Shown here: positions 10,101-20,012 of the stretch, piece by piece | Numbering within the stretch: the stretch's first letter is position 1 | How the letters are laid out: each line of letters starts with the position of its first letter | Source: Tubiluchus corallicola | Lineage: Eukaryota > Priapulida > Priapulimorpha > Priapulimorphida > Tubiluchidae | Length of the DNA stretch: 23,725 nt | Direction: 5' to 3' | NCBI GenBank assembly: GCA_030141605.1 | Contig: JAQGDQ010000585.1 | Location: 1-23,725 of the forward strand | Position numbers and translations under genes: made by a program | The notes under the pieces: generated by a model | Seen by the model: the letters and a program-made list of their open reading frames with translations, nothing else | Databases searched by the model: none | Told to the model about the DNA's origin: nothing

Positions 10101-10396
10101 GTACTCCTAGCCATAAACCATGTCTTTGAAGGTACTCCATAATAGACTCGTGTCCGTGTGTGTTTACCCAAAAATTTTTAACAATTTTATTAATGTCACA
10201 TTTTCTTAATTGTGCAATTCTAACCACAATATTTTACTGTTCAGCGCCATTGAAAAGGTTTTGCTTGAACGTGCGCTTTATAAAATATATATTATTATTA
10301 TTTATTATAAACTGACCACAACAATAAACCTGCTTTTGAAGACATGGATTAATCACACGTAACTATGTAGAAAAAACCGTCAGCCTAGGGTGTGGG
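10101..10396. other. Non-coding stretch with short TTA-rich patch
   Basis: Contains an ATT/TTA-rich patch at about 10288-10310. Otherwise no gene or element is recognised. Confidence 0.4.
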
Positions 10397-10413
10397 TGGA
10401 AATGGACAAACCT

Positions 10414-10727
10414 TTGTTGTTGTTGGCATCCTTCTGTCTCGGAAGACAATGGAGTGTGCGTTTCGAGTCAGTGAGCATGCTGCACTGGTCCGCCTTCAGG
10501 GCTCCACTCCTAATTTCGAAGGTTTACTCCTCAACACTTGACCTCCTCCATTCTCTAGCCGTTGGTTACTTGTGCAGCTCCTCCGCCTACTGTCGAGGGG
10601 CATCTCACAAGCCTGCAGCACCTGGTATTCTTAGGCGGTCACCCATCCAAGTACTAAGCAGGTTCTACGTTGCTTAACTTCGGTGATCAGACGAGAACCG
10701 GTGTTTTCAACGTGATATGGCCGTTCC
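10414..10727 (-). mobile_element. 5S rRNA-headed SINE (SINE3-type) with target-site duplications
   Basis: On the minus strand the unit begins with a 5S rRNA-like head (10727-10609), continues through an unrelated GC-richer body, and ends in a CAA-repeat tail (about 10424-10414). It is flanked by TGGAAATGGACAAACCT (10397-10413) and TGGACATGGACAACCT (10728-10743), near-identical direct repeats in the same orientation that fit a LINE-mediated target duplication. SINE3-class elements carry an internal 5S-derived Pol III promoter and are mobilised in trans by a LINE. The element is non-coding; open frames crossing it are incidental. Total length is about 314 bp. Whether the body contains the conserved Deu domain of some 5S-headed SINEs cannot be judged by eye. 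Confidence 0.8.
10609..10727 (-). ncRNA. 5S rRNA-like head of the SINE (pseudo-5S)
   Basis: About 119 bases align end to end with metazoan 5S rRNA. Recognisable parts on the minus strand are TCTCGTCTGATC, the box-A region AAGTTAAGCAACGT (10680-10667), and the box-C region with GTACTTGGATGGGTGACCGC (10654-10635), then GAATACCAGGTGCTG. The central stem is diverged from the usual CCCGATCTCG and GCAGGGTCGGGCC, and no T-run terminator follows at 10608. It is therefore better read as the SINE promoter head than as a functional 5S gene. Confidence 0.8.
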
Positions 10728-10743
10728 TGGACATGGACAACCT

Positions 10744-12038
10744 AGAGAAGTAGTATTAGAACAATGATAAAGGTACAGAACTGCCTTCAGTATTGAGACA
10801 AGGTTTGCTACGCCTGATGAAAAGATTCGCTGATAAGCAAGGACGGTTCAGTAGGAGAAGAGGCAATAATACTGAAACTATATGGGCCTATTAATATATG
10901 GTTAATGTGACCCAAATTAATGTACATGGGAGACATATTAAAGGCTTCATTGTCAAATGGGAAATTGCTAGGTTTTCGCATGCTCTTACCAATAAATGTT
11001 GAGCTGTTTTGCCAATCTAGTTAGCTCTGCTGTTGAGACAAGTATATTTTGTAAAAACTATCTGATGATATCAATATCTAAACACCATCTTTAAATTTTA
11101 AAAGATAAGCTGGGCTATTACGATTTCAAAATGATGCGGAGGTCAATTTGGGGAAACGATGATTTGACTAATTTGATAATTTTATTTTTCAGGATGTACA
11201 GGTTTACGTCCCCACCTAAAGTAAAAATGACATTTTTCTTAAACAACTGTAATCTAAGCAAACTGTACAATAAGTATAATTCACGTCACAATTACGCTTC
11301 AAACGGTACTTTTGTACAAACAAGGGTCACATTGGTTTCTTGGACATGGCACGTTTTTAAAGGAAGAGAGTATTATTTTTCATACACTGCCCCATTTTCA
11401 AGTCCGATAAAAAGTATACATTTTAACATAATTAATACTGCAAAAGCGGTTGTCATAATTAAATAATAAATTAAGGACTTAATTAATGGCGGGCGACATC
11501 ACAAACTAACATAATTTTCAACATCAAAAACTTCCACGAGCGTGTTACACATGTTTGTGAAAACGAAAATTGAAGTACAGTGCTATTGTAAAATATTCAG
11601 TGTGTTCTACTAAAACTAGGCGTGTTTTAAGATAAAAATTCAGATTTCAAATTTACGCATTGGTTGTCGAATGCGTGTAGTTTGTCACAAAGTCACACAT
11701 CTCAACTGAGATGTACAGCACTAATTCTTTGTGCAATGCGTTTCCGAAATGCAGACGCTGGTGCCCATCTAACTATCGAATAATGAAATGCATGTAACAG
11801 CGAAGAACTAGTGGCGCGAACGTGAACTTGTGTGGTAATAATTCTTTCACGCACGTTATTTTTTGAAAAAAATTGTGTTTCTTTTCAATTTTTTAAAAAG
11901 TAGGTTATTTTGACCCACAGTTTATGATTGGGTCCGGTTTTGCTTTAATTTAATAAACATAAACACTTACACATTGTTAGCCTACAAAAACATACTACCA
12001 ATCAATTTACCACAAAAAGGCATTCCCTGTACAATAAT
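10744..12038. other. Non-coding stretch upstream of the lectin duplication unit
   Basis: The 111-codon frame at 11131-11466 has an acceptor-like TTTTATTTTTCAG inside it but no recognisable domain and strongly AT-driven composition. A perfect stem ACATCTCA/TGAGATGT is at 11697-11714. Nothing else is supported. Confidence 0.4.
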
Positions 12039-12181
12039 ATTTGGAACGCTGGCCACGTTTTGTTAATTGTGACCTCAACAATATAAATTAAAAAGAATGG
12101 TTATTAGGAAACAATGCTGTGCTGCTGAAGAACACAAATGGAGGAACGATTTGAGTGCTGCGACATCTATTTCGATTGTAA

Positions 12182-12251
12182 GGCCAATTTTAATTTATAA
12201 TAAAGCTGCAGCGACAGTAGTATAAAATTGACTGCAAGCAAAATTCACTTG
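12182..12251 (+). promoter_or_regulatory. Lectin promoter and 5' leader exon candidate
   Basis: A CCAAT-like GGCCAATTT (12182-12190), an AT-rich TTTATAATAAAG, and TATAAAA at 12221-12227 precede a strong donor GTAAGTATT at 12252. A matching acceptor could be GTGACAG ending at 12534, 19 bases before the ATG at 12554. This predicts a short non-coding first exon with a leader intron of about 283 bp. In copy 2 the donor is retained but a 15-base block with TATAAA (12212-12226) is absent. The transcription start is not determined. Confidence 0.45.
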
Positions 12252-12553
12252 GTAAGTATTCTAACTGCTCAAATCTTATGTGAACTTACTGTAAATGGAA
12301 ATTTTTACCCTAGATTTTTATTTCCTCACTTCCTTACCTTAGCTAGTCTAGGAAATTAGTCTCCCTTTAGTCATTCTAAATACTTATTTGTATGTGCTAA
12401 TTAATGCATATTGTGTACTTTTATCACATTATCAACTTTATACAAGTTTGAGTGTTGCTAACTTGCCCCCTTTGTTTTATGTTTTCTTATTTAAGTAGAT
12501 TCACAAATCGACAAGTTCTTATTCATTGTGACAGTAGTAACTGTTGATGCACA

Positions 12554-15500
12554 ATGAATGTGGCATCGATAGCCACCGTTTCACTAGTGCTGTTAATCAC
12601 TCTACCTTGTTCAAGTGCAAACCATGAAAGCGGCTCCAACAACAGTACCATGACCAGCACGGTAACCATCTTAATTTGAATAGTTATTCATTTTGAAGTT
12701 TAATAGTAAAGCTACGACGCCATGTGCGTGTAATGCAATGCGTGTTCCTTTGTTCGTTTACAACAGTTTACATTGAAATACATGGAAATAATCCGTAATG
12801 CGTGACCCGTAATGCGAAACGCGCTTGCAAGAGTTTATATTTAAACACGTGGAAGTGTTTCCATGTGTACGTAATGCGTGATCCGTAGTGCGTAATACGC
12901 ATACAAGAGTTTATATTTAAACACGTGGAAGTGTTTCCATGTGTACGTAATGCGTAAAGGGTGATCCGTAATGCGTAATACGCATACAAGAGTTTATATT
13001 TAAACACGTGGAAGTGTTTCCATGTGTACGTAATGCGTAATCCGTAATGTGTGTTACGTAATCCGTATTTATTCGAACGTGATGACTATCGTCTGAATAC
13101 GCATCACACAGCAGTACGCAGACTGGAAATCGCCATTGCCTAAGTGACTTTGCAAGTTCCTCATACGTACTATTATTCCCACACCTACAATTTCCTACAT
13201 TCACGAACAGTAACCAAAGATGGCGTAGAGGACGCCGCGAGCTCTGTTAATACGCATAGCGTTCAGGCGCACATGGAAACAGTCAATACGCATTACGGAT
13301 TATGCGCACATGGAGTCGTAGCTTAAGTCTATTACCAATTTTTAGAGATAAAATCACGAAAACTCTCAAACCAGGTTTTGTTGACGTGCATGTCTGTTAT
13401 GGTTTTTACATGAAAACTGGGCAGGTTGAAATCGGCCACTAAACGATAACAAAGGCAGAACGGTCTACCGCTAGGTAGCTCTTGCACCGGCTGAGAACTG
13501 TCCTGAGCTGTTGCATTACGTACCAAGGATGACCATCAAGCACACAATAGGCAGTGATGCGGAAATTAAGTTTAAATTATTTTAAGTTAAATTAACCACG
13601 ATCCACGTCACATCAGAAATATTCATCGTCCCAGCATGAGTATCACGATTTGGGACAATATGGAAATGCGGATTTGCCAAAACATTGTACCACTATTTTT
13701 GACAATCTGTGCAAACCATGTGTTTCCAGTAGTTGACGATAATGTAGCAACATTCGACAAAAATATCCACATTGTACCAACATGGTGACAACATTTTGTG
13801 AACATATTTTTGACAAGATCCTGACAAGAGAGTAACCATAAAATAATGGTGACAATATTGTGTGCTGCCTGGGTAATTATAAATAATAATAATAATAACT
13901 TCACAATAACAATCACAAATAGTGTATAACAATGAGTTGCAAAGTTTAGAGAAGGACGGGATGGCAAAAGACCAAAAGTTCATGTAATCTGTCATCCCTA
14001 AATAGAGAGTCTACTAATTTCAGCATGGCGAGCAAATATTATTAGAACAAAATAAAGAATAAAATAATAAAACAGATCAAAATCAAATTAATAGCAAAAA
14101 ATTATGGTAAATAAAATTATGCAAATTTACGCAAAACAATGTGAAAACAAAATTAGTAAAGCAGAATTCTATGGGCTTGAAAACAAAACTACATAACTAA
14201 AAGCAAAATAGCTAACAAATTAATTTGGCTATGCAGTAGTGACACTAAAAGAAGCAAAATGAATAACAAATAACAGTATATTATTAATGCTATTTTTAAT
14301 ATGATTATCATCCGAAAATGAGTAATAAATTTAAATAGGTAAGTATCACTGATAAAGCAATCCAAAAGTGTGTTTCGTAACATCGTGTGCTTCCAAAGCA
14401 TCTGACTTAGGCTTTTGTATCACAGTTTATTTTCTCTACAGACCAAGACCTGCTCCAGTTGTTGCAGAAATGATGGTGAATACTACAACGGACATTGCTA
14501 CTTGTTTTTCGACCATCCCCGTTGTAATTGGTTTCAGGCTGTGGTGAATTGCATACTGGCAGATACTGAGTTAGTGACCATTGAAAATGCTGCTGAAAGT
14601 CAGTTTGTAGTAAATCAGTTACAAGTGAAGGGTGAGTTTAATCACGGAGAATGACACTATAATAGTGTTGAGTTCCGTGGTATAATGAACATTTACTGCC
14701 CTGTTTAAGGCCCCGTACAGCCATGCAAGTTTCAGTTACGCAACTAAAAGTCGTGCAACTGAACAGCTTGGCAATTTTACCAAAATCAGTCGTCCAGACG
14801 TAAAATTTTTAATTGTGCAACTGGCATCTATAATTCGAAGAATTTGCTTGCGTTTGTGCACTATTATTTTCCGAAAGGTGAAACGAAATTTATCAGAAGT
14901 ATCGAGTGGATCCAATACCTAACCAGTGCTTAATGAAAATGGTGTCTTTGAGTGCCGTTATTATAAGTCTAAGTAGATTTGATGGACTTTTGCATAATAT
15001 TTCTAATAGGCTGTCCTCATCACCTTATGGACCTTACTGTCAGCAGATTGAAAAAATTATTACTCGGGGAAAATTGTTGTGTGCAGTTGCTTTGCAACAT
15101 TATTGTTTACTACTTGTGTAGCAGTTGTACATGGTGTATATTACCTTAAGAACAAAGGCTGTATAAAAGTGAATGAAAGAAAGTATCTATGCAGTTGGAA
15201 TACTTGAAATCCAAATACAAATGTCGCTTATCTTAATCATTTCATACTCAAATCCTACTTATAATGCATTTTTTAGTTTTGTTGTGAATTGTTATACTGT
15301 AGTTACAGTACATCCCTCGATGGTTACTTTACAGTTCACATTTCCATACTTTTGCATCACGTCTCTGCTGAATTCCTTTCTATTTCGTTTCTCTTCTCAC
15401 TTTCTCTATCTTCTTCTCCCACTTTGTCTCTACCGTTCTCTGTCTTTCTATGATTCTTTCTCTTGCCAACTAAGCAGTTTTCTTTCCACTTTTCATGACA

Positions 15501-17310
15501 GTTTCACAAGTTTTGCTTCTCGACCACCAATCAGCATACATTTCTGGTTGATAAACTATTATGTAGTTTAGTGTTATGAAATATTAACATAGTTCAATTA
15601 TTACAGTTATATTTTCATTTTTCCCTAGCTATGTGACATAATAACATATCAATACAATTTTCTTTTAATTATTGTACTATTTTTGATTTGATTTATAATA
15701 GTTTTAATGTGATAATGTAAATTGTAATTATGCTTAAGTGGATTATAAATTACAATTACAATGTGTTGATTGCATTGAGACTTAGTCGCATGTTCACTTT
15801 GATGATTTTATATTTTGGTCTCCTGTTTCTAAATTTGTGACCGAATCACTTAAATGATGGCAGGAAAAGCAGTGAGAATGATGTTTCTCCATTAAATTGA
15901 TTCTCATTTCTCTCTTGTATATGTTGAATAGTGCCTCTTTATAAGATACTGCCTTTTTCTTAGCTTAACTATTGTGTTTGGTTAACTGCTGGGCAGCTAA
16001 AAATTGCATGTCTGCGCGCTGTCATTGAAAACAATGCATTACAAAACAGTTGCGCAACTAAATGTTTACACTCGTATTGCAACATTTAATTGCATATGTC
16101 TCTGAACGGCTTATCAAATTTGTTACAATGGATTTGAATCCTGTCTCTTCCGTAAATATGTGTGGATGAGCCCACTTATAAAACATTTAAAAAAAGCACG
16201 TTGAATGTCCTAGCTAGCCCTACTTTTCAAATCTGTACAGTTCAACTATATGAAGTCAAATACTGTTATCCCATATCATTTAAAAAAATCGCAAATTGTT
16301 TTCGTATTATTTTCGTTGCCAGATGGCAGCACCATGCGAAATCTAACTTAAACACACACATCAGTGGGGCATTATTTAACACCAGGACTCACAATAGTTA
16401 TACAGCTGACACAAAAGCTTTTCCATGCAGCAAAACAGATTTTATATATTGTAAACACTACAAAACGCTTATCAGCACTTGCACCTGACTGAATTGTGAA
16501 CAAAACTTGGTGTTATACGCCTGCAAGAAGACTCTACATACTTCATCAAGACGAAACATATTGACTAATTTTGTCACGTAGTTATTTTAATTATATTTTG
16601 TTATTCAATTACAAACTGTATAAAAGTTAGGTAAACGTAATAACGACCTATACTTTTCTATGCTAGCTCCAGCGGAACTAATAATGGGCTAATAAAAACT
16701 ACTCGTTTCTTGATTCTATAAACGATAGAAAATACTGGGCCTACAAACGACTTTTTTGTTTTATTTACATCTGATTGCTTTCATCTGTAAGAGATGTCGA
16801 TGATCCCTATATGGGTCTATCGTTTTCCAATTCTGAAATGCTATGAACGTGTAAAATTTTTGAATCACCTGGTCCAGGTTAAGTCAACCACATTCATTTC
16901 ACAATCGTTGCAGATTGGTAGGATGTACTTCTTATCATGTAGCAATTAGGCCTAAAAATGTGTAAAGAAAACCCATCCACACAACACAGCTGGTCACCAT
17001 TGCATAATTATACACACATTGAAAATGAGTGATGTTTTTTACGTATTTTCGTTACATATTGGCACGCTAACAAGGTAATTTTCTTATAGGAATGAGTCAT
17101 ACGTGGATTGGAGGAACAGATACGCTAAGTGCAGACAACTGGAGATGGATTTCCAATGGCCAGAACATTACATTTACTAACTGGGGTGATAGTGAACCTG
17201 CCAACAAAGAACACTGCATAATACTGCTTGACAGAAAAAATCATCAATGGTCAGATAATTTTTGTAAAGCCCCATATTATTCTTTCATTTGTGAATCTGA
17301 TGCTAAGTAG
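12554..17310 (+). CDS. Secreted C-type lectin-like domain protein, three exons, intact
   Basis: The CDS joins 12554-12661, 14442-14631 and 17090-17310, giving 172 residues. Intron 1 is phase 0 (donor GTAACC, acceptor CTCTACAG). Intron 2 is phase 1 (donor GTGAGT, acceptor TTCTTATAG). Residues 1-22 form a signal peptide ending PCSSA. Residues 23-39 are a Ser/Thr/Asn-rich linker with N-glycosylation sequons at 29 and 30. The CTLD spans about 40-170: GHCY, a long loop with ELVTIENAAES, the hallmark WIGG at 105-108, W117 and W119. Canonical cysteines are C44/C55, C73/C167 and C142/C158, with extra C40, C43 and C64. The sugar-binding tripeptide position reads E135-P-A rather than EPN or QPD. The WND position reads W153-S-D. 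Calcium binding may thus persist in altered form, or the domain may bind protein. There is no transmembrane segment. The likely role is an extracellular recognition protein; the ligand is unknown. Confidence 0.88.
12709..13324. mobile_element. Foldback MITE in lectin intron 1, copy 1
   Basis: The left end AAGCTACGACGCCATGTGCG (12709-12728) is inverted at the right end (13305-13324, ACTCC in place of ACGCC), making about 20-bp terminal inverted repeats that continue imperfectly through ATAATGCGTAATGC-like sequence. The interior is built from variants of ATCCGTAATGCG and three near-80-bp tandem units. The element lies inside intron 1 and has no transposase. The orthologous copy in the second lectin is at 22011-22539, so insertion preceded the duplication. 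The superfamily is undetermined because I could not fix a target duplication. Confidence 0.75.
12828..13060 (+). repeat. Three tandem ~80-bp units, each with an E-box hairpin
   Basis: Units start at 12828, 12904 and 12987 with CAAGAGTTTATATTTAAA. Each contains the stem ACACGTGGAA and TTCCATGTGT separated by GTGT (12845-12868, 12921-12944, 13004-13027). The arms hold the E-boxes CACGTG and CATGTG. Between hairpins lie runs of ATGCGTAATCCG variants. Copy 2 of the lectin has only two such units (hairpins at 22129-22152 and 22219-22242). Confidence 0.85.
13325..14441. other. Remainder of lectin intron 1
   Basis: Contains a segment at about 13640-13875 with recurring ACAATATTG/ACATTGTACC/GACAACATTTTGTGAACA words, ending GTGTGCTGCCTGGGTAATTATAA followed by a short (AAT)n run at 13880-13900. 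Such a microsatellite tail is SINE- or MITE-like, but no ends are certain. The minus-strand frames open across it are not supported as genes. From about 14257 to 14387 copy 1 has roughly 130 bp that copy 2 lacks. Confidence 0.4.
14708..16110. mobile_element. Decayed PIF/Harbinger element in lectin intron 2
   Basis: TTA at 14705-14707 and TTA at 16111-16113 flank a 1.4-kb unit; PIF/Harbinger elements duplicate TTA or TAA. The ends are related inverted sequences (AGGCCCCGTACAGCCATGCAA on the left; the right end in reverse reads GCCGTTCAGAGACATATGC). Subterminal motifs recur on both sides: AGTTACGCAACT at 14734-14745, AGTCGTGCAACT at 14749-14760, and the perfect palindrome AGTTGCGCAACT at 16048-16059. 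A transposase fragment lies inside. The end similarity is imperfect, so this is an old copy. It is spliced out with intron 2. Confidence 0.6.
14906..15121 (+). pseudogene. PIF/Harbinger transposase N-terminal fragment
   Basis: The peptide RFDGLLHNISNRLSS, followed by IEKIITRGKLLCAVALQHY, resembles the helical N-terminal region of Harbinger DDE transposases (pattern FDxLL..I...L.......I....KLA.AL.YLA) that precedes the catalytic core. Just upstream a different frame gives FECRYYKSK, which matches the usual lead-in better, so a frameshift is likely near 14960-14980. The DDE core is not found before the element's right end. The first codons of this frame are probably not the original start. It is non-functional and consistent with the surrounding TIR/TSD evidence. 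Confidence 0.5.
16111..17089. other. Distal part of lectin intron 2
   Basis: Nothing recognised. The 108-codon frame at 16162-16488 has no domain. The interval ends in the acceptor TTTTCTTATAG. Confidence 0.5.
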
Positions 17311-17393
17311 TTCAAAGTTTTCCTCATTTTAAAGTCCACGTAGCAAAACATCATTTAAAGGAAAACCGAATGATTGTGCAAACATTAGCTGAG

Positions 17394-17399
17394 AATAAA
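17394..17399 (+). terminator. Polyadenylation signal of the lectin gene
   Basis: AATAAA lies 84 bases after the TAG at 17308-17310, a normal distance for a short 3' UTR. The cleavage site is probably 15-30 bases further on. Confidence 0.65.
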
Positions 17400-18780
17400 G
17401 AATGCTCTAAAATATGGAAAACTACAATAGCTTTTTTTTAAATCAAAGCTTAGATTAAAGTTTCTGACGTAGTCATATGATGTAGAGCCCATTTTTCGTG
17501 ACATTCAGCGTACTTTAAAATATTCCAATAACTTTATTATAGCAAGTTATGATTTTTAAGTAATATTAGCTATTTAGACAGTCTTTCCTGTTCATTTTCT
17601 TTTTAGACTATCTGTGATGCTTTGTTCACTGTTTATAAAAGTGTTAATGCAAGATACGTAATAATTTATAACCATTATTAATTCACTAATTATTTTTAAT
17701 TGACCAGTATGAAAATTTCATGTACTGCCATCTTCTAATGAACGTGAATTTGCTGGATAAAATTTAATACTGTTAGTTAATAACAGCTTGTGAACGTTGA
17801 TCCAACAACAGCAGCAAGACTAATAAGAGCAAGTCCAAGTTTAAATGTCATATTCCTAGACGTAAGAACCATAGAAACTCTCAACTATATGTTTTCATAC
17901 CAGTGAGGATTCCAAGTCTGTGAGGACTCAATTGATTTTGGTCTCGTACCTGAATCATCTCAAGATAAATTTTAATCTCGGAAAGCAAGGAAACTGAGTG
18001 GCAACGAAGCTCAAAGAGAAAATCTACTCGACTGACAGGCACGAGAGTACAAAGTAATTAACCAACAAACACTTTGTTAACAAAAAGATTGACAGAAAGC
18101 AGTAAAAAAACATTGTAATGCATTCATACCTGCAGAATGAAACTAGAAAGATGTGATTGGTAAAAATAAACAAACTTTTATTTACAGATAAATAAACATC
18201 ACTACACTATTTGTATTAATACTATACAATAATTTACAAAATTGAATCAGTATTTGAATATCTGTCAGTAGGAAGTTGTCATTTTGGAACACTCAGCATT
18301 AATAAAGATAAATCCAAAGTGCAAGATTTGCTCTATCAATGTCAGGTTAACAAGGAAGACTGGCTTCCATCTTTTGTTCTAGCCAGAAGCCGCCAACCTA
18401 CAAATATTAACTATTTTCAGTTATTACAATTTATGCAACGATGACTTCAGCAGGACTATTGACAATTACATGTACATGTTAAAGAACCCAAATAAACAGT
18501 CTTAGTCAACAAATGAATTAATTTGCGAAGTTATTTTGTTTTCATACTTAAATACGTAAATATTTCAGGCAATGGGAACATGAGTGACCATGTTGTGCTT
18601 TTGGCTAAGTAGTTAAGTACAGCCAATCTTGCTTGTGAGTAATACCTGGAAGCCATTTCCCGCTAATGCCTTTCTTATAAGGCTATGAGAAAATGTCCAT
18701 TAAAAGTTGGCAAGAATGATGATTTCATCCTCTACCAATGACGAAGTTATCTAGCCAAGTTTCCACCTAATGTTTCACAA
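17400..18780. other. Non-coding stretch downstream of the lectin
   Basis: No gene is recognised. The stretch 17540-17558 matters because it reappears exactly at the end of the window, fused to exon 2 of the second lectin copy. Confidence 0.5.
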
Positions 18781-18814
18781 TTCTATGATTTCTGATACCA
18801 TAGGAAGATGGGCC

Positions 18815-18910
18815 AGAGTCCCAATCGCAAGGTAAATAGTTCAAAACACCTTGCGATAAGCGGAATTCGCATCGAAGGTAAAGTGTAGTAACCACTTGGC
18901 TGCCCCGACA
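18815..18910 (-). mobile_element. Possible degenerate tRNA-like SINE head
   Basis: On the minus strand GGCAGCCAAGTGGTTA (18904-18889) closely resembles a tRNA box A. A weak B-box-like GATTGGGACTC lies about 65 bases downstream. A perfect stem ATCGCAAGGT (18824-18833) and ACCTTGCGAT (18848-18857) sits between. The 121-codon minus-strand frame at 18767-19132 runs through this and has no domain I recognise. The call is tentative. Confidence 0.3.
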
Positions 18911-19801
18911 AGAGGTGACATCGAAGTGACTGACTGTAAATGGGTGCAAGTACGTCTGGTCCCAAATGTAGGGGAACTCGTCCAAGTTTTTCATGGACAA
19001 TTTGATTGGAAATACTCTCAGTTGACTGATGGAAATCAAATCACTATAGGGAGCGAATAGTCTGCATACAAAACTCTCTGTTGATGACAGTGTGTTGCTG
19101 TTTGAAATGGGATCTACTTCCAGGGTAAACATCAGGCAAAGGTTTTAGACATTAGTGCAAATATATCTTAACATTTTAAGCTCGAAATGTCTTATAATGT
19201 CGGAAGGCTACAGGTTTTGTGAAACCATCACACTACACAAGCGACAGAGCTTGCCCAATCACGATTAGCGGCAGCATTGCTTTTTATGCCAGGCTTATCG
19301 GCGAGAGAAATGCTGCCATTCACTCAACTTGGGTTTCGCCGCCCAGCTACACATGAATGTCTACATGCATCACGTGGTTTGTTTGAAACATTGTTTAATA
19401 CATACGGGTACAGCTACACATGAATGTCTACGTGCACCACGTGGTTTGTTTGAAAGGTACTTCATAAAACTATTTATTTTGCTTATTTAAAAGTGGATCT
19501 GGTGAGCCCTGTTTCTAACTTTTAACAGACAATTTCTTGAAAAATCACAGTATTTGAGTTTGTACTCTATAAATAGATAGGTGATTATTTGGAAAACTGA
19601 TGCTGGGTAGCTTCACCTCTTCATGCATTTTTGCATCCGAACCCGATTACGACACCTTCACTGGTTCAGTGTCTCATTTTATATGATTATCTTTGATAAA
19701 TAGTTACTTTCCAAGTTACGTTGCAATCAAACGATAACAGGTCGCACTGACATTAAAAGCCGTTCTTTTAGAAAACTGTCAAACTGTATGAAGTACTGAA
19801 C
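18911..19801. other. Non-coding stretch with small repeats
   Basis: Contains the inverted pair GGCAGCATT/AATGCTGCC near 19273-19316 and the 67-bp tandem duplication listed separately. Downstream exons of the minus-strand TTLL-like gene could lie here, but I could not recognise one. Confidence 0.4.
19345..19457 (+). repeat. 67-bp-period direct duplication with CACGTG
   Basis: A 45-base unit beginning AGCTACACATGAATGTCTAC and ending CACGTGGTTTGTTTGAAA occurs at 19345 and again at 19412, differing at only a few bases (ATGCATC against GTGCACC). It is a recent local duplication; each unit has a CACGTG E-box. Confidence 0.85.
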
Positions 19802-20012
19802 CTGCTTCAGGATTATTGTGATACTTTATGGTCCAGGCGTCGAGGAGTAAATTACTGTAACGTTTTTTCTTAAAATATTTCAAATATTTGTGAGAGGTTG
19901 GACTGGGAAAGATGCGCTGGAAACGTCCACGTCTCTGATACTCGTCTTCCACTTCCTTCAGTTCACGCACATCAGCTGGTGTGAGATCATCTAAAATTTT
20001 AGAATCAACTTC
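19802..20012 (-). CDS. Exon of a TTLL4/5-like tubulin polyglutamylase (partial gene)
   Basis: On the minus strand the acceptor CTTTCTTTTCAG is followed by a 211-base open exon ending at donor GCAG|GTTCAG, phase 1. The peptide contains LTPADVRELKEVEDEYQRRG and then RFQRIFPSPTSHKYLKYF and NLLLDAWTIKYHNN. In the tubulin tyrosine ligase-like family, TTLL4 and TTLL5 carry a segment of this pattern after the catalytic ATP-grasp core: an L[ST]..[DE][VI]+.L motif, an acidic stretch, RRG.F.RIFP, and a Y..Y/F..F core. These enzymes add glutamate chains to tubulin tails in cilia and cytoplasm. The recognition is by family pattern, not a search. There are no internal stops, and both splice sites are clean. 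The rest of the gene is not identified in the window except for a possible upstream exon. It lies antisense to and between the two lectin copies. Confidence 0.7.

Noticed and set aside
10390-10677. 95-codon plus-strand open frame
   Set aside because: It lies across the 5S-headed SINE, which explains its higher GC and openness; no protein motif.
10609-10727. Functional 5S rRNA gene
   Set aside because: The central stem region is diverged, no T-run terminator follows, and the unit continues into a SINE body with flanking target duplications.
11131-11466. 111-codon plus-strand frame with an internal acceptor-like site
   Set aside because: AT-biased composition, no domain, no donor partner.
12768-13326. 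Open frames within the foldback MITE
   Set aside because: Peptides with repeated RITHYG-type units are translations of the tandem hairpin array.
13623-13995. Overlapping minus-strand open frames in lectin intron 1, also present in copy 2
   Set aside because: Several frames are open at once over repetitive intronic sequence shared by duplication; no domain or splice support.
15173-15571. 132-codon plus-strand open frame
   Set aside because: It is driven by a pyrimidine-rich tract within the Harbinger relic; hydrophobic and Ser/Phe-biased, with no domain. A partner Myb-like ORF on the other strand was considered but not recognisable.
18767-19132. 121-codon minus-strand frame considered as a further TTLL exon
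   Set aside because: No similarity to TTLL C-terminal regions; an in-frame stop lies just upstream and it overlaps a tRNA-like box A and a perfect hairpin, suggesting repeat origin.
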